From Vulcanimicrobiota bacterium (GTDB lineage: Bacteria; Vulcanimicrobiota; Vulcanimicrobiia; Vulcanimicrobiales; Vulcanimicrobiaceae): a DNA stretch of 64,000 bases. Below are positions 16,765 through 26,282 of this stretch, one piece after another. The notes under the pieces are model-generated. The model was given only the letters and a program-made list of their open reading frames with translations. It was not told the DNA's origin and did no database searches. The DNA is taken from the NCBI GenBank assembly GCA_003168375.1, contig PMSI01000001.1, positions 248,001-312,000 on the forward strand. Reading direction: 5' to 3'. Made by a program: the position numbers and the translations under genes. Numbering within the stretch: the stretch's first letter is position 1; each line of letters opens with the position of its first letter.

Positions 16765-16865
16765 AAAGGAGTGCGCGCCTGCCCGCTTGGCGAAACGTCC
16801 GGGTGCGAACTGCGGTTTGCAAGAGGGAAGGCCGGGAATAACCGGCTGGGAGGACGACTGTTCGC

Positions 16866-17678
16866 ATGACGACCGCCAGCTGGGATTTCGCCGGAGACGC
16901 CGGCGACCAACAACGGAGGCTCCGTCCTCCCTCGAAGCTGCTCTGGCTCACCGAGTACCGCGCGCTCTGGGAGCTCGGCTTCTCGCTCACCGCCTCGCCG
17001 CTGCTGCTCAGCGCGCCGCGCGGCGACGGTCATCCCGTCCTGGTGTTGCCGGGCTTCCTCGTCAGCGACATCTCGACGACGCTGCTGCGCCGCTACTTGA
17101 AGGCGCTCGGCTACGATGCGCACGGCTGGGAGCTGGGACGGAACTTCGGCGGCGTCGCGCGCATGCGGCAGCGCCTGCGCGAACGGCTCAGCGAGATCCA
17201 TCTGCGCACCGGCAAACAGGTCACCCTCATCGGGTGGAGCCTGGGTGGCGTGTACGCTCGCGATCTCGCGCTGGCGATGCCGAACGCGGTCCGCTCGGTG
17301 ATCACGCTCGGCAGCCCGTTCTCGCGCGATCCGAACGCCAGCAACATCAGCGACGTCTACGAGTTCGTCAGCGGCGAAGGCCCCTGGGACAACGGCCAGC
17401 AGATCGCGCATGAGTTCGACAAGATCCGCGAAGATCTACCGATGCCCGCGACGTCGATCTGGTCGAAGGTCGACGGGATCGTGAGCTGGCGCTCGTCGGT
17501 GCTCAAGGCCAACCACCACGCGGAGAACGTCGAAGTCATTGGCGCCAGCCATGTCGGGCTCGGCGCGAACGCGGCCGTCTTGTGGGCGGTCGCCGACCGG
17601 CTCGCGCAGCCCGCAGGCACCTTCACGCCGTTCGCTCCGAACGGTCCGTTCGCGATCGCGTACGGCCGAGGCCGCTAG
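16866..17678 (+). CDS. Lipase-like alpha/beta hydrolase
   Basis: 270 aa without a signal peptide. PVLVLPGFLVSD is the oxyanion strand and LIGWSLGGVYARDLAL the nucleophile elbow; SKVDGIVSWRSS and GASHVGLG give Asp and His. The architecture resembles PGAP1/triacylglycerol-lipase-like hydrolases. It lies 101 bases after the PHA operon, possibly with its own promoter, and may mobilise storage lipid. The 3' end overlaps the DUF445 gene on the other strand by four bases. Confidence 0.87.
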   Translation: MTTASWDFAGDAGDQQRRLRPPSKLLWLTEYRALWELGFSLTASPLLLSAPRGDGHPVLVLPGFLVSDISTTLLRRYLKALGYDAHGWELGRNFGGVARMRQRLRERLSEIHLRTGKQVTLIGWSLGGVYARDLALAMPNAVRSVITLGSPFSRDPNASNISDVYEFVSGEGPWDNGQQIAHEFDKIREDLPMPATSIWSKVDGIVSWRSSVLKANHHAENVEVIGASHVGLGANAAVLWAVADRLAQPAGTFTPFAPNGPFAIAYGRGR

Positions 17679-18880
17679 CCCGCGCCGCTGACCACCAGCG
17701 CGGCGTGCAGCACCACGCCCGCCGCGCCGCCGACCAAGCTCCCGTTGAGACGGATGAACTGCAAGTCGGGGCCGAGCTCGGTCTCGATCTTCTCGGTGAT
17801 CATCTCGGCGTCCCAGCGCTGCACGATCTCGGTGATGAGCAGCGAGAACTGCTGTTGAAAGCGCCCGAGCACCGCTTCGACGGCGTCGCAGATCCGGGCG
17901 TTCAGACGCTCGACGATCGCCGGCTCCTCGAGCATGCTCGCGGCGATCTTGGCGGCGATACCGCTGAACCGCGCGATCGCGGGGTGGGCCGGATCGGCCG
18001 GTTCCCGCTCGAGACGCGTTCGTAGCGCGTCCCAGCCGGCGGCGACCAGCTCGTCGAGCTCCGAACCCCGCACCACCGCGGCCTTGAGCCGTTCGGCTTG
18101 CGCTTCCATCTCGGGATCGTCGCGCAAGCGCACGACGAGCTCGCGCAAATATTCATCGAACTGCCGTCGCATCGGATGCTCCGGCGTGTTCGCGACCTCG
18201 CCGATCAGGTCGATCATCCCGTCGACGAACCGGTTCACGATGTACGCGTCGACGAAGCCCGGCGTCAGCAGCGAGCGCTTTGCGAAGCGGCGCTTGATCT
18301 CGGCTCGCTGACCGTCGAGCGACGCGGCAACGATCGGGAGGACGCGGGCGAGGATGCGCTGGTGCGCGCCGTCGGCGGTCACGATCGCGAGTACCGAGCC
18401 GGCGGCGCGCGCCACATCCAAGTGCTCGACCTCTTCGGCGACGACGCGGCGAATGACGGTGCGCACCTCGGCGTCGTCGACGGCGTCGAACAGGCGCGGT
18501 ACCAGTGCGCGGGCGGTCGCGAAAAGCGCGCGCCAGTTGTCGGGGACGGCGAACCAGCTCAGCACGTGGCGGGCGAGGTCGAGCTCGCGCAGCCGCGTCG
18601 CGATGTTGCTCGGCGTCAGAAAGTTCTGCTCGACGAAGATCCCGAGCTGCTCGCCGATCCGGTCCTTGTTGTGCGGAACGATCGCCGTGTGCGGAAACGG
18701 TACGCCGCCGGGATGGCGAAAGAGCGCCACCACGGCGAACCAGTCGGCGAGCCCGCCGATCAGTGCCGCCTCGCTGAACGCCTCGACCCAGGCGAGGAAC
18801 GGGTACGCCGGCTTCAGCCGCGCGGAGACCGCAAACAGGATCGCCATGACGCCGAGCAGCGTCGTGGCGATCGTCTTCAT
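17675..18880 (-). CDS. DUF445 family membrane protein (YjiN-like)
   Basis: 401 aa. The N-terminus has a hydrophobic segment (TTLLGVMAILFAVSA) and the hallmark GGLADWFAVVALFRHPGG. This is followed by the N-K-D-R-I-G-E-Q-L-G motif region and a long helical body. The C-terminus ends in a second membrane segment (GGAAGVVLHAALVVSGAG). DUF445 proteins are membrane-anchored and of unknown biochemical role. It is 34 bases downstream of the phasin-like gene in the same direction. Confidence 0.92.
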   Translation of the reverse strand: MKTIATTLLGVMAILFAVSARLKPAYPFLAWVEAFSEAALIGGLADWFAVVALFRHPGGVPFPHTAIVPHNKDRIGEQLGIFVEQNFLTPSNIATRLRELDLARHVLSWFAVPDNWRALFATARALVPRLFDAVDDAEVRTVIRRVVAEEVEHLDVARAAGSVLAIVTADGAHQRILARVLPIVAASLDGQRAEIKRRFAKRSLLTPGFVDAYIVNRFVDGMIDLIGEVANTPEHPMRRQFDEYLRELVVRLRDDPEMEAQAERLKAAVVRGSELDELVAAGWDALRTRLEREPADPAHPAIARFSGIAAKIAASMLEEPAIVERLNARICDAVEAVLGRFQQQFSLLITEIVQRWDAEMITEKIETELGPDLQFIRLNGSLVGGAAGVVLHAALVVSGAG

Positions 18881-18914
18881 GCGGCGCAGCCGCGCCCGCT
18901 TCTCGGACGTGGAC

Positions 18915-19223
18915 TTACGCCTTGTCGGTCGTGCCTTCGGTCGGGGCGGTCTGCGCGGATTTGAGCAGGCTGACGAGCTGGGTCACGTACTCGTTCTGCT
19001 GCTCGATCAGCTTCACCGCGAAGCTGGAGTTGAGCTCGTTGACCTGCGAGATGACGGTCGGGATGTTGCGCAGGCCCTGCGCGCCCGGCAGGTTCGAGGT
19101 GGCGTTGCTGACGATCTCGCGGAACGAGTTGACGGCGGCGGCCTGGGCGGCCTGCGCCTGCTTGAGGGCCTCCAGGCCTTGCGTCTGGAGCTTCTCGATC
19201 GTGTCGATGACGGTGTCGTTCAC
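18915..19223 (-). CDS. Phasin-like PHA granule protein
   Basis: 102 aa from a GTG with a good Shine-Dalgarno (GAGGAG). The protein is Ala/Gln-rich and helical (LKQAQAAQAAAVNSFREIV) with an amphipathic C-terminal half, as in phasin_2-type proteins that coat PHA granules. The match is by composition and context, not a diagnostic motif. phaC and phaE-like genes lie four kilobases away. The gene has an individual strong promoter with an inverted repeat, fitting the usual independent control of phasins. Confidence 0.7.
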   Translation of the reverse strand: MNDTVIDTIEKLQTQGLEALKQAQAAQAAAVNSFREIVSNATSNLPGAQGLRNIPTVISQVNELNSSFAVKLIEQQNEYVTQLVSLLKSAQTAPTEGTTDKA

Positions 19224-19268
19224 TGGGGGTCTCCTCGTGCGCGGGCACGGCGGCGGGTGCTATGTGCT

Positions 19269-19300
19269 AAGTATACCAAGCACCTCGCTATACTTGTCAA
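19269..19300 (-). promoter_or_regulatory. Phasin promoter with operator-like inverted repeat
   Basis: On the minus strand TTGACA (19295-19300) and TATACT (19270-19275) are 19 bp apart. The 7-bp inverted repeat AAGTATA/TATACTT (19269-19275 and 19289-19295, 13-bp gap) covers the -10 and abuts the -35. A repressor binding there would block transcription, as PhaR-type regulators do for phasins. No such regulator is in the window. Confidence 0.65.
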
Positions 19301-19329
19301 GCGGTTTGGTGTGACCGGCTCGACCGTAC

Positions 19330-22300
19330 TCAGGTACCCGCCCAGACGTCCAGGTGGTACCGGCCAGAACTGGTCAGGCCGTCGAGCCACCCCTGCGCGG
19401 CAGCCTCGTCGCCGCCGGTCTTGCGGCGGAACAGCCCGGCCAGCGTCGCTCGCACGTCCGGCTCCATCCGGCTGCCGTCGCCGCAGACGTAGACCACCGC
19501 GTCCTGCCCGAGCAGCTCCCAGACCTCGTCGGCGTGCTCCTCGATGCGGTGCTGCACGTACGTCTTCGTGCTCTCGAGCCGCGAGAACGCGACGTGCAGC
19601 TCGACGATCCCGGCCGCGGCATAGCCTTCGAGCTCGTCACGGTACAGAAAATCCTGATCCGGATGGCGGCAGCCGAAGAACAGCATCGCCGGGCCCAGCG
19701 CAGCACCGCGTTCGCGCAGCGCCGCGCGCTCCTGGAGAAAACCGCGGAACGGTGCGAGTCCGGTCCCGGGACCGATCATGAGGATCGGCCGCGCCGCGTC
19801 CTCCGGCAGCCGGAACCCGCTCTTGGAGTCCTTGACGAACGCGTCGATCGTCTGGCCGGCGTCGTGGCGGCGCAGATAGGTCGAGCAGACACCCTCGAAC
19901 GTTCCGTTGCCCGACCATGCCGGCTCGTGCACGACGCCGACGGTGACGCTGGCGCGGTCCGGCGTCGCGAGCGGCGACGACGAGATCGAGTAGTAGCGCG
20001 GCGTCATCACCGGCAGCATGTCGAGGAACGCCTCGAACGGCAGCTCGCACGCGGGATGCTCTTCGAGCAGGTCGAGCACCGAGCGATGCTTGCGCTTCAC
20101 CTCGCGCTTGTACGGGCTTTCGTCGCCGTCGTCGTCGCCGAGCGCCGTCAGGCGCGGCTTCGTGACCGGGCATTGGGTGTGCTCGGCAAGGATCTCGAGC
20201 TGTTTGCGCGACGCGGTGTGCTGCAGCTCGACGTAGCGCGCGAGCAGCGTTTGCACGGCGACCGGCGTGTCGACGGGCAGCGCCGACGCGCGCGCAGAGA
20301 GCGGATGCAGACGGACGTACGTATCGTCCGCGAAGCCGAACCGGCGCATCGCCCGCTCGACGACCGCCGGCGAGTTCTCGGCGACGACGCCGAGATGATC
20401 GCCGACGCGGTACGCCGCGCCCTCCGCAAGCGCGATCTCCAGATGTCGCGTCGACCGTTCCGGCGAGCGCTGCAGCTCGTGGTTGACGACCACCCGCAGC
20501 GTCGTCGCTCCGTGCGCGGCGGCCAGCGGATTCGCTTGCGGTCCGGCGACGATCTCCAGCGTGTAGCGCGGCCGGCTGTCGGCCTCGGCGCCTGCGTCGA
20601 ACGCGACGCCCAGCTCCTTCGCGACCGATCGCCACAGTGCGACGCGCCACGCGCGGGCCTGCGCGTCGAGGTCATCCTGCGCGTCGCCCTCACCGCGTCC
20701 GAACAGCCGCTCCGCGCCGTATTCCGCCAGCTTCTCGTCGAGAAAGCGCGGGACGGCCTGATACGTCGACGCCCAGTTGCGGTTGCCGCAGCCGAACACC
20801 GTGTAGCGGACGCCAGCCAGCGCGTTCGGCGCCATCCCGTCCTGCAGCCAGCGGTAGAACCCCGCCGCGTTGTCGGGCGGCGCGCCGTTGTACGACGCGC
20901 AGACGATCAGCACGCCGCCTTCCACCGGCAGCTTTCCCGCGTAGTCGTCGAGCCAGCCGACGCGCACCGCGAAGCCCTGCGCCGCCGCGGCGTCGCCGAC
21001 GCTGCGCGCGATCTCTTCGGAGGTTCCGAGGTTCGAGCCGAACAGCACCAGCAGCGGCGTGCCGTGCGAAGGTACGCTCGCCGGCGGTACGGCCGCCGGC
21101 GCGGCGCCGTTGCTCTGCGCGCGTGCCGGGGCGGCCGCCGCGGTCGCCGCAGTGAACGCGCTCTTGTGCGCGCGCGGTCGCACCTTGATCTTCAATCCTT
21201 CGGGCTTGAGCGTCAGCGTTTCTTTGACGCGCAGCACGTATCGTTGATGATCGATCAAGCGGAAGCGCTGGAGGATCATCCCGATGACGAGCGTCGCCTC
21301 CTGCATCGCGAACTGTCGCCCGATGCACGCGCGCTGCCCGTTGCCGAACGGCTTGTACGCGTTGAGCGGGCGCGCGCGCTCGCGCTCGGGCGTGAAGTTT
21401 TCCGGATCGAACAGCTCGGCCCGGTCGCCCCAGACGGAGGGATCGCGGTGCAGCGCGGGGAGCAGCAGCGTGACCTGCTGGCGCGCCTTGAGCGCGTAGC
21501 GCCCGCCGATGATCTCGTCCTTATAGGGAAGCAGTCCGAACGCCGGCGCCGTCGGCCACAGACGCAGCGCCTCTTTGAGGATCTGCTGGACGTAGACGAG
21601 CGCGCTGACCTGCTTCATCGCCGGCCTCACCGAAAGATCGGTGCCGAAGACGCGGTCGACCTCGTCGGACGCGCGCGCCAGGACGTCGGGGTTGGTCAGC
21701 AAGTAGTACGTCGCGAACGAGAGCAGTCCGCTGGTCGTCTCGTGTCCCGCGATCAGGAACGTGATGATCTGATAGCGGATGTTCTCATCGTCGAGCCGCT
21801 CGCCGGTCTTGCGGTCGACGCCGGACAGCATGTAGTCGAGCAGGTCCGTTTTCTGCGTGTCGCCGGACGCGGCGCGCTCTGCCTTGCGGTCGCGGATGAT
21901 GCGGTCGACGACGCTGTTCAGGTATTGGGCATCGCCGGCAAGGCGCGCTTGCCGCGGGCGCGTGAACACATCCTCGAGCGGCAGACCGCGCACGGTCATC
22001 GCGATCTCGAGCGCGTCGACCATCGCGTCGACGACCGGGTGATTGTCCTCGCGATAGAACGAGTTGAAGCGGTAGCCGAAACCGCAGATACCGATCGTGT
22101 CGAGGGTGAGCGCCGTCATGTCGTGGACGACGTCAACCTCGTCGTCCGGGTTGAGCCGGGCCCACTTCAGCATCAGCTGGTCGGCGATGTCGAGCATCAT
22201 CGGGTGATAGCCCTGCATCGCGCGGTCGCCGAAGTTCGGCAGCAGGATGTTGTGCGCTTTCGACCAGTTCGGTTCCGTCGTGTACGCCGTGAAGAGGCCG

Positions 22301-22578
22301 TCGCCGGAGATCGCGCGGACGCGGTGCAGCGGACCGCGCACCGACTTGTCGAACCGCGACTCGTCGCTCAGCTCGTCGACCAGCGAGAAACCGGAGACGA
22401 CGGTGATCGGTTTGCCCATGATGTCGAGCTGGAAGATCGGTCCGAGCTCGCGCGCCAGCGCGACGAGGTCTTGCACCGGCGTGGTCCCGCCGACCGAGAA
22501 CATGTTCCCGACGAACGGTTTCTTCGGCGGGTGCGGGATCGGTTCGAGTGCTGCCCCGGGTGCGCCGGTTGCCTTCAT
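19330..22578 (-). CDS. Self-sufficient cytochrome P450 (CYP102/BM3 type)
   Basis: 1082 aa, close to the 1049 aa of P450 BM3. The P450 half has AGHETTSGLLSF (I-helix) and the heme loop FGNGQRACIGRQF (Cys near residue 416). An Ala-rich linker leads to a flavodoxin FMN domain (LFGSNLGTSEEIARSV), then FAD/NADPH domains (YYSISSSPL, MIGPGTGLAPFRGFL, YVCGDGSRM). The family hydroxylates fatty acids near the omega end using NADPH. Its ATG overlaps the TGA of the wax-ester synthase, so the two are translated together. Much longer open frames upstream are antisense noise. Confidence 0.95.
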   Translation of the reverse strand: MKATGAPGAALEPIPHPPKKPFVGNMFSVGGTTPVQDLVALARELGPIFQLDIMGKPITVVSGFSLVDELSDESRFDKSVRGPLHRVRAISGDGLFTAYTTEPNWSKAHNILLPNFGDRAMQGYHPMMLDIADQLMLKWARLNPDDEVDVVHDMTALTLDTIGICGFGYRFNSFYREDNHPVVDAMVDALEIAMTVRGLPLEDVFTRPRQARLAGDAQYLNSVVDRIIRDRKAERAASGDTQKTDLLDYMLSGVDRKTGERLDDENIRYQIITFLIAGHETTSGLLSFATYYLLTNPDVLARASDEVDRVFGTDLSVRPAMKQVSALVYVQQILKEALRLWPTAPAFGLLPYKDEIIGGRYALKARQQVTLLLPALHRDPSVWGDRAELFDPENFTPERERARPLNAYKPFGNGQRACIGRQFAMQEATLVIGMILQRFRLIDHQRYVLRVKETLTLKPEGLKIKVRPRAHKSAFTAATAAAAPARAQSNGAAPAAVPPASVPSHGTPLLVLFGSNLGTSEEIARSVGDAAAAQGFAVRVGWLDDYAGKLPVEGGVLIVCASYNGAPPDNAAGFYRWLQDGMAPNALAGVRYTVFGCGNRNWASTYQAVPRFLDEKLAEYGAERLFGRGEGDAQDDLDAQARAWRVALWRSVAKELGVAFDAGAEADSRPRYTLEIVAGPQANPLAAAHGATTLRVVVNHELQRSPERSTRHLEIALAEGAAYRVGDHLGVVAENSPAVVERAMRRFGFADDTYVRLHPLSARASALPVDTPVAVQTLLARYVELQHTASRKQLEILAEHTQCPVTKPRLTALGDDDGDESPYKREVKRKHRSVLDLLEEHPACELPFEAFLDMLPVMTPRYYSISSSPLATPDRASVTVGVVHEPAWSGNGTFEGVCSTYLRRHDAGQTIDAFVKDSKSGFRLPEDAARPILMIGPGTGLAPFRGFLQERAALRERGAALGPAMLFFGCRHPDQDFLYRDELEGYAAAGIVELHVAFSRLESTKTYVQHRIEEHADEVWELLGQDAVVYVCGDGSRMEPDVRATLAGLFRRKTGGDEAAAQGWLDGLTSSGRYHLDVWAGT

Positions 22579-24107
22579 GCCGCCAATCCGTACGCTCGCT
22601 CGAGCTCGACGAGCTCGCCCGAGAGCGAGCCGGCGATCCGGTGGAGGTTGGGGACGACGTTCGCGCCGGCGATGAAACCGAAGTCGAGACCGTCGACGTA
22701 GCCGTGGACGGTGATGTTGAGCGCCTGACCGTGAATGGGGATCGACATCGGATAGACGTGCTCGATGCGGGCTCCGGCCATGTAGAGCGGCGCGCGCGAG
22801 AAGACGATGTTGGAGACGACGACGTTGAACGGCGGCGGGATGCTGTCCGAGAGCCGCGAGCGGCCGTAGGAGACGGCCAGCAGCTGCAGCAGCATCGGCG
22901 TGCCGAAGGTCGGGATCTCCGCGAAGTGCGGCATCAGCGCGCGGAACGGGTTGGCCATCGCCTTGGACGTGTTCGCGCTCGCGACGATCGCCGTGAGCCG
23001 CGCCTTCGGATCGTCGGCGTCCGTCGCAAGCGGAACGACCATGCCGAAGACCTGATTCTTCAGCTCGGCGTCTCCCGCTTCGCGCGCCGAGATCGGCACG
23101 AAGGCGGTCAGCGACTTCTTCGGCAGCGCGTCGCCTTCGGCGAGATACCGCCGCAGCACGCCGCTGGAAAGCGCGAGCACGACGTCGTTGACCTTGCCGC
23201 CGGCGGCGGCGGCGACCGCCTTCACGCGCGCCATCGGCACCGTCACCGCGGCGAAGCTCCGTTCCGAGGAGATGGCGACGTTGATCGGCGTCGATGGAGC
23301 CGACAAAAGCTCGAGCGCTTTCAGCGACTCGGGTTTGAACGCGTTGGAGATCGCCGCCTGATACGCGCTTGCGATCTCGGTGAAGTTCGCGCTGAAGCGC
23401 AGCGGCCACTCGGCCTGATCGATCGCGGCGTCGAGCAGCACCGAGGCGAGGTCGGTGCCGCCGCTGCGCGGGAGCTCCAGCTTGCCGAGTCCCGACGACG
23501 AAAGCGGCGCGCGCCAGAGCTCGGCGTACGCCGCGAACATCGACGAGGCGACGTCGCGAACCTCTTGCTTCTTGACCGGTGGGCGCGGCGGCGCGGGCGT
23601 AGGCGGAGCCTCCCCGCCCGCGGGCGACGCATCGTAGAGGATCCCGGCGAGCGCTGCGCCCGCGCCGCCGTCGATCAGCGCGTGGTGCATCTTCGAATAG
23701 ATCGCCGCCTGATTGCCGGCCATCTCGAAGACGTAGATCTCCCACAGCGGGCGCGCGCGATTGAGCGCCATCGCGTGCAGCCACCCGGCGACGCGCTGCG
23801 CGGTGGCGAGATCATGCGGTTCCGGGAGCGCGCCGCGCAAGATGTGCCGGTCGAGGTCGAACTGCTCGTCCTCGATCCAGCTCGGCCGGTCGATGTCGAA
23901 CGGCGTCTGCGCGAGCTTCCAGCGCAGGCTTTTCGCCAGCCCGATCCGGCTTCCGATCGAGCTCTTGAAGTCTTCGTAGAAGTCGCCCGTGTAGCCCTCG
24001 GGCAGCGTGACGATCGTCAGGCTGCCGACATGCATCGGGCACTCGGCGGTCTCGGCGAACAAAAAGGCCGAGTCGACGACGGAGAGCTTCCGGATCGTTT
24101 CGCTCAT
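22575..24107 (-). CDS. Wax ester synthase / diacylglycerol acyltransferase (WS/DGAT)
   Basis: 510 aa. The active-site motif HHxxxDG is present as MHHALIDGG near residue 138. The N-terminal LSVVDSAFLFAETAECPMHV and the C-terminal region (PLYMAGARIEHVYPMSIPIH and later NITVHGYVDGLDFG) are canonical WS/DGAT features. It esterifies acyl-CoA to fatty alcohols or diacylglycerol for neutral storage lipid. The ATG at 24105-24107 begins at the conserved N-terminus; the longer upstream frame is not conserved in type. It is translationally coupled to the P450 downstream. Confidence 0.93.
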   Translation of the reverse strand: MSETIRKLSVVDSAFLFAETAECPMHVGSLTIVTLPEGYTGDFYEDFKSSIGSRIGLAKSLRWKLAQTPFDIDRPSWIEDEQFDLDRHILRGALPEPHDLATAQRVAGWLHAMALNRARPLWEIYVFEMAGNQAAIYSKMHHALIDGGAGAALAGILYDASPAGGEAPPTPAPPRPPVKKQEVRDVASSMFAAYAELWRAPLSSSGLGKLELPRSGGTDLASVLLDAAIDQAEWPLRFSANFTEIASAYQAAISNAFKPESLKALELLSAPSTPINVAISSERSFAAVTVPMARVKAVAAAAGGKVNDVVLALSSGVLRRYLAEGDALPKKSLTAFVPISAREAGDAELKNQVFGMVVPLATDADDPKARLTAIVASANTSKAMANPFRALMPHFAEIPTFGTPMLLQLLAVSYGRSRLSDSIPPPFNVVVSNIVFSRAPLYMAGARIEHVYPMSIPIHGQALNITVHGYVDGLDFGFIAGANVVPNLHRIAGSLSGELVELERAYGLAA

Positions 24108-24168
24108 CGTCCCGTCAAGTGTACGCTCGGCGCGGAGGCCCTCCTCTACCGGGGCGTGGCCCGTTCGA

Positions 24169-25596
24169 TCATTCGGCGGGAGGCCCGCCGGGGGCGGCGC
24201 CGGTGTCGGGACCGATCCAGACCGTCTGCACGTTGACGAACTCACGAATCCCGAACGCTGAGAGCTCGCGCCCGATCCCGCTCTTCTTCACGCCGCCGAA
24301 CGGCAAGCGCGGATCCGACGCCGTCATCCCGTTGATGAAGCAGTTCCCCGATTGCAACTGCGCGGCGAGACGTTCCGCCAGCGCGAGATCGCGCGTCCAG
24401 AGGTTTCCGCCCAGCCCGTAGCGCGAGTCGTTGGCGAGCTCGACGGCATGTGCAGCATCGCGCGCGCGCATCAACGCCGCAGCCGGGCCGAATGTCTCCT
24501 CGACCGCCATGCGCATCCCCGGACGCACGTCGCCCACCACGGTCGGGGCGAAGTACGCACCGGCCCCGGGAATAGCTTCCCCGCCGAGCAGCAGCGTCGC
24601 GCCGGCGGCGACGGTGTCTCGTACTTGGGCGGCGAGATCGTCGCGCAGATCGGTGCGCGCCATCGGACCGATCTTCGTCGCGCGCTCCATCGGATCGCCG
24701 ACGGTCAGCTCGCGGGCCTTGGCGACGAACAGCGCGGCGTAGCGGTCGTAGACGGCGTCCTCGACGATGAACCGCTTCGCCGCGATGCAGCTCTGACCGG
24801 TATTTTGGAAGCGCGCCTTCACGCCGGTCGCCGCGGCTTGCTCGAGATCCGCGTCGGCGAGCACGATGAAGTAGTCGGATCCACCGAGTTCCATCACGGT
24901 CTTCTTGATCGCCTTGCCCGCTGCGGCGCCGACCGACGAACCCGCCGCTTCGCTCCCGGTCAGCGTGACCGCGGCGATGCGATCGTCGAGCACGATCGGC
25001 TCCATTTCCTTGCTGGCCACGAGCAGCGTCGCGAATACTCCGTCCGGCAATCCGCCGGCGCGAAAGATCTCCTCGATCTTCAGCGCGACGCCGGTGACGT
25101 TCGAAGCATGCTTCAGCACGACCGCGTTGCCGGCCATGAGCGCGGGCGCCGCGGCGCGGAAAACCTGCCAGTACGGAAAGTTCCACGGCATGATCGCGAG
25201 CAGCACGCCGAGCGGGCGGAACGCGACGTAGCTGCGCGTCGCGCTCGACCCGATCTCCTCGTTCGCCAGCAGACGCTCGGCGTTCGCGGCGAACCAGTCG
25301 CAGCTGACCGCGCACTTCTCGATCTCGGCTTCCGCCTCGGCGATCGGCTTGCCCATCTCGCGCGTCGCCAGCGCGGCCAGTTCTCCCTTGCCGGCACGCA
25401 ACTGCGCCGCCGCCCCGCGCAGCGCCGCGCCGCGCTCGGCGAAGCTGGTCTCGCGCCAGCGGCGCTGCGCCGCCACTGCAGCGTCGAGCCGCGCGCCGAT
25501 TGCGCCCCGGTCGTGCGGCTGATAGCGCCGCAACACCTCGCCCGTCGCGGGATTCAGCGTCTCGATCGACGCGGCGTGCTCGGCTGTCGTGCTCAT
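24169..25596 (-). CDS. NAD(P)-dependent aldehyde dehydrogenase (succinate-semialdehyde type)
   Basis: 475 aa. The active site is complete: MELGGSD (Glu) and NTGQSCIAAKRF (Cys). The Rossmann segment LTGSEAAGSSVGAAAG and PWNFPYWQVFR are typical. The closest flavour is GabD/Sad-type succinate-semialdehyde dehydrogenase (IAEAEAEIEKCA, FGGVKKSGIGRELS). Fatty-aldehyde oxidation is an alternative given the P450/WS neighbours. It ends 61 bases before the WS/DGAT start. Confidence 0.93.
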   Translation of the reverse strand: MSTTAEHAASIETLNPATGEVLRRYQPHDRGAIGARLDAAVAAQRRWRETSFAERGAALRGAAAQLRAGKGELAALATREMGKPIAEAEAEIEKCAVSCDWFAANAERLLANEEIGSSATRSYVAFRPLGVLLAIMPWNFPYWQVFRAAAPALMAGNAVVLKHASNVTGVALKIEEIFRAGGLPDGVFATLLVASKEMEPIVLDDRIAAVTLTGSEAAGSSVGAAAGKAIKKTVMELGGSDYFIVLADADLEQAAATGVKARFQNTGQSCIAAKRFIVEDAVYDRYAALFVAKARELTVGDPMERATKIGPMARTDLRDDLAAQVRDTVAAGATLLLGGEAIPGAGAYFAPTVVGDVRPGMRMAVEETFGPAAALMRARDAAHAVELANDSRYGLGGNLWTRDLALAERLAAQLQSGNCFINGMTASDPRLPFGGVKKSGIGRELSAFGIREFVNVQTVWIGPDTGAAPGGPPAE

Positions 25597-25688
25597 GGGG
25601 TCACCGTTCCCATCCGGTGCGGCCCCTACCGCGGGACGCCGCCCGACAGCCAGAGAACAGGCCGTGAGCAAGCCGACGGAGGGCCGAG

Positions 25689-26282
25689 TTGACGCTCGAT
25701 TACAGCCTGTGGAACGCGATCGTGTCGACCGTGACGTTGCTGGTCGTCGCCGGTGCGGCGTTCGCCGCGCTACGGCAGATCCGGCAGCTGCGCGCCCAGA
25801 CGACGCTCGCCGGCTTGCTCAAGGTGCTCGACGACTGGCGCGATCCGGAATTTCAGCGCGTGATGCAGTACGTCCGCATCGAACTGCCCGCCAAGCTTCG
25901 CGATCCGGAATTCCTCGCGGAGCTCGACGGGCCGATCGACGCGCTGCGGCATCCGGAGATCCATATCTGCTCCTGGTACGAGCAGATCGGATCCTACATG
26001 AAGCATGGGCTCTTGGACGAGAACGTCATGCTCGACGTCTCGTCGTCGTCGTGCTACGCGACCTGGCAGGACCTGGAGCCGGTGATCATGCGCATGCGCC
26101 GGACGCGCGGCGACGCGTTGTACGAGAACTTCGAGTACATGGCGGCGCGCGGCATCCTGTTTCAGCGCGCCAATCCGGACGGCTGTTATCCGCGCACGAC
26201 GCCGCGCATCGCCCAGCTCCGCGATCACCCCGTGTACTCCCAAGGCCTGCACGAGGCGGAACCGAGCTCAGACGCCGGTTGA
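25689..26282 (+). CDS. DUF4760 family protein
   Basis: 197 aa from a TTG with GGAGGG nine bases upstream. One N-terminal membrane helix (WNAIVSTVTLLVVAGAAFAA) is followed by a cytoplasmic helical part (LRQIRQLRAQTTLAGLLKVL and a PEIHICSWYEQIGSYMKHGL core) that fits DUF4760. Function unknown. Its 3' end overlaps the HNH gene on the other strand by 15 bases. Confidence 0.75.
   Translation: MTLDYSLWNAIVSTVTLLVVAGAAFAALRQIRQLRAQTTLAGLLKVLDDWRDPEFQRVMQYVRIELPAKLRDPEFLAELDGPIDALRHPEIHICSWYEQIGSYMKHGLLDENVMLDVSSSSCYATWQDLEPVIMRMRRTRGDALYENFEYMAARGILFQRANPDGCYPRTTPRIAQLRDHPVYSQGLHEAEPSSDAG

Noticed and set aside
19354-22701. A very long open frame (over 1,100 codons) on the plus strand opposite the P450
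   Set aside because: Its composition (Arg, Ala, Asp, Val in excess) and exact mirror of the P450 codon pattern show it is an antisense artefact of high G+C.
22579-23784. N-terminal extension of about 400 codons in frame with the P450
   Set aside because: It is antisense-like, Arg-rich sequence covering the WS/DGAT gene in another frame on the same strand; the P450 N-terminus begins at 22578.
24125-24160. Short plus-strand match (AEALLYRGVA) to the C-terminal end of ComM, as if a second comM scrap existed
   Set aside because: About ten residues only, in a non-coding frame next to the WS/DGAT start; chance similarity cannot be excluded.
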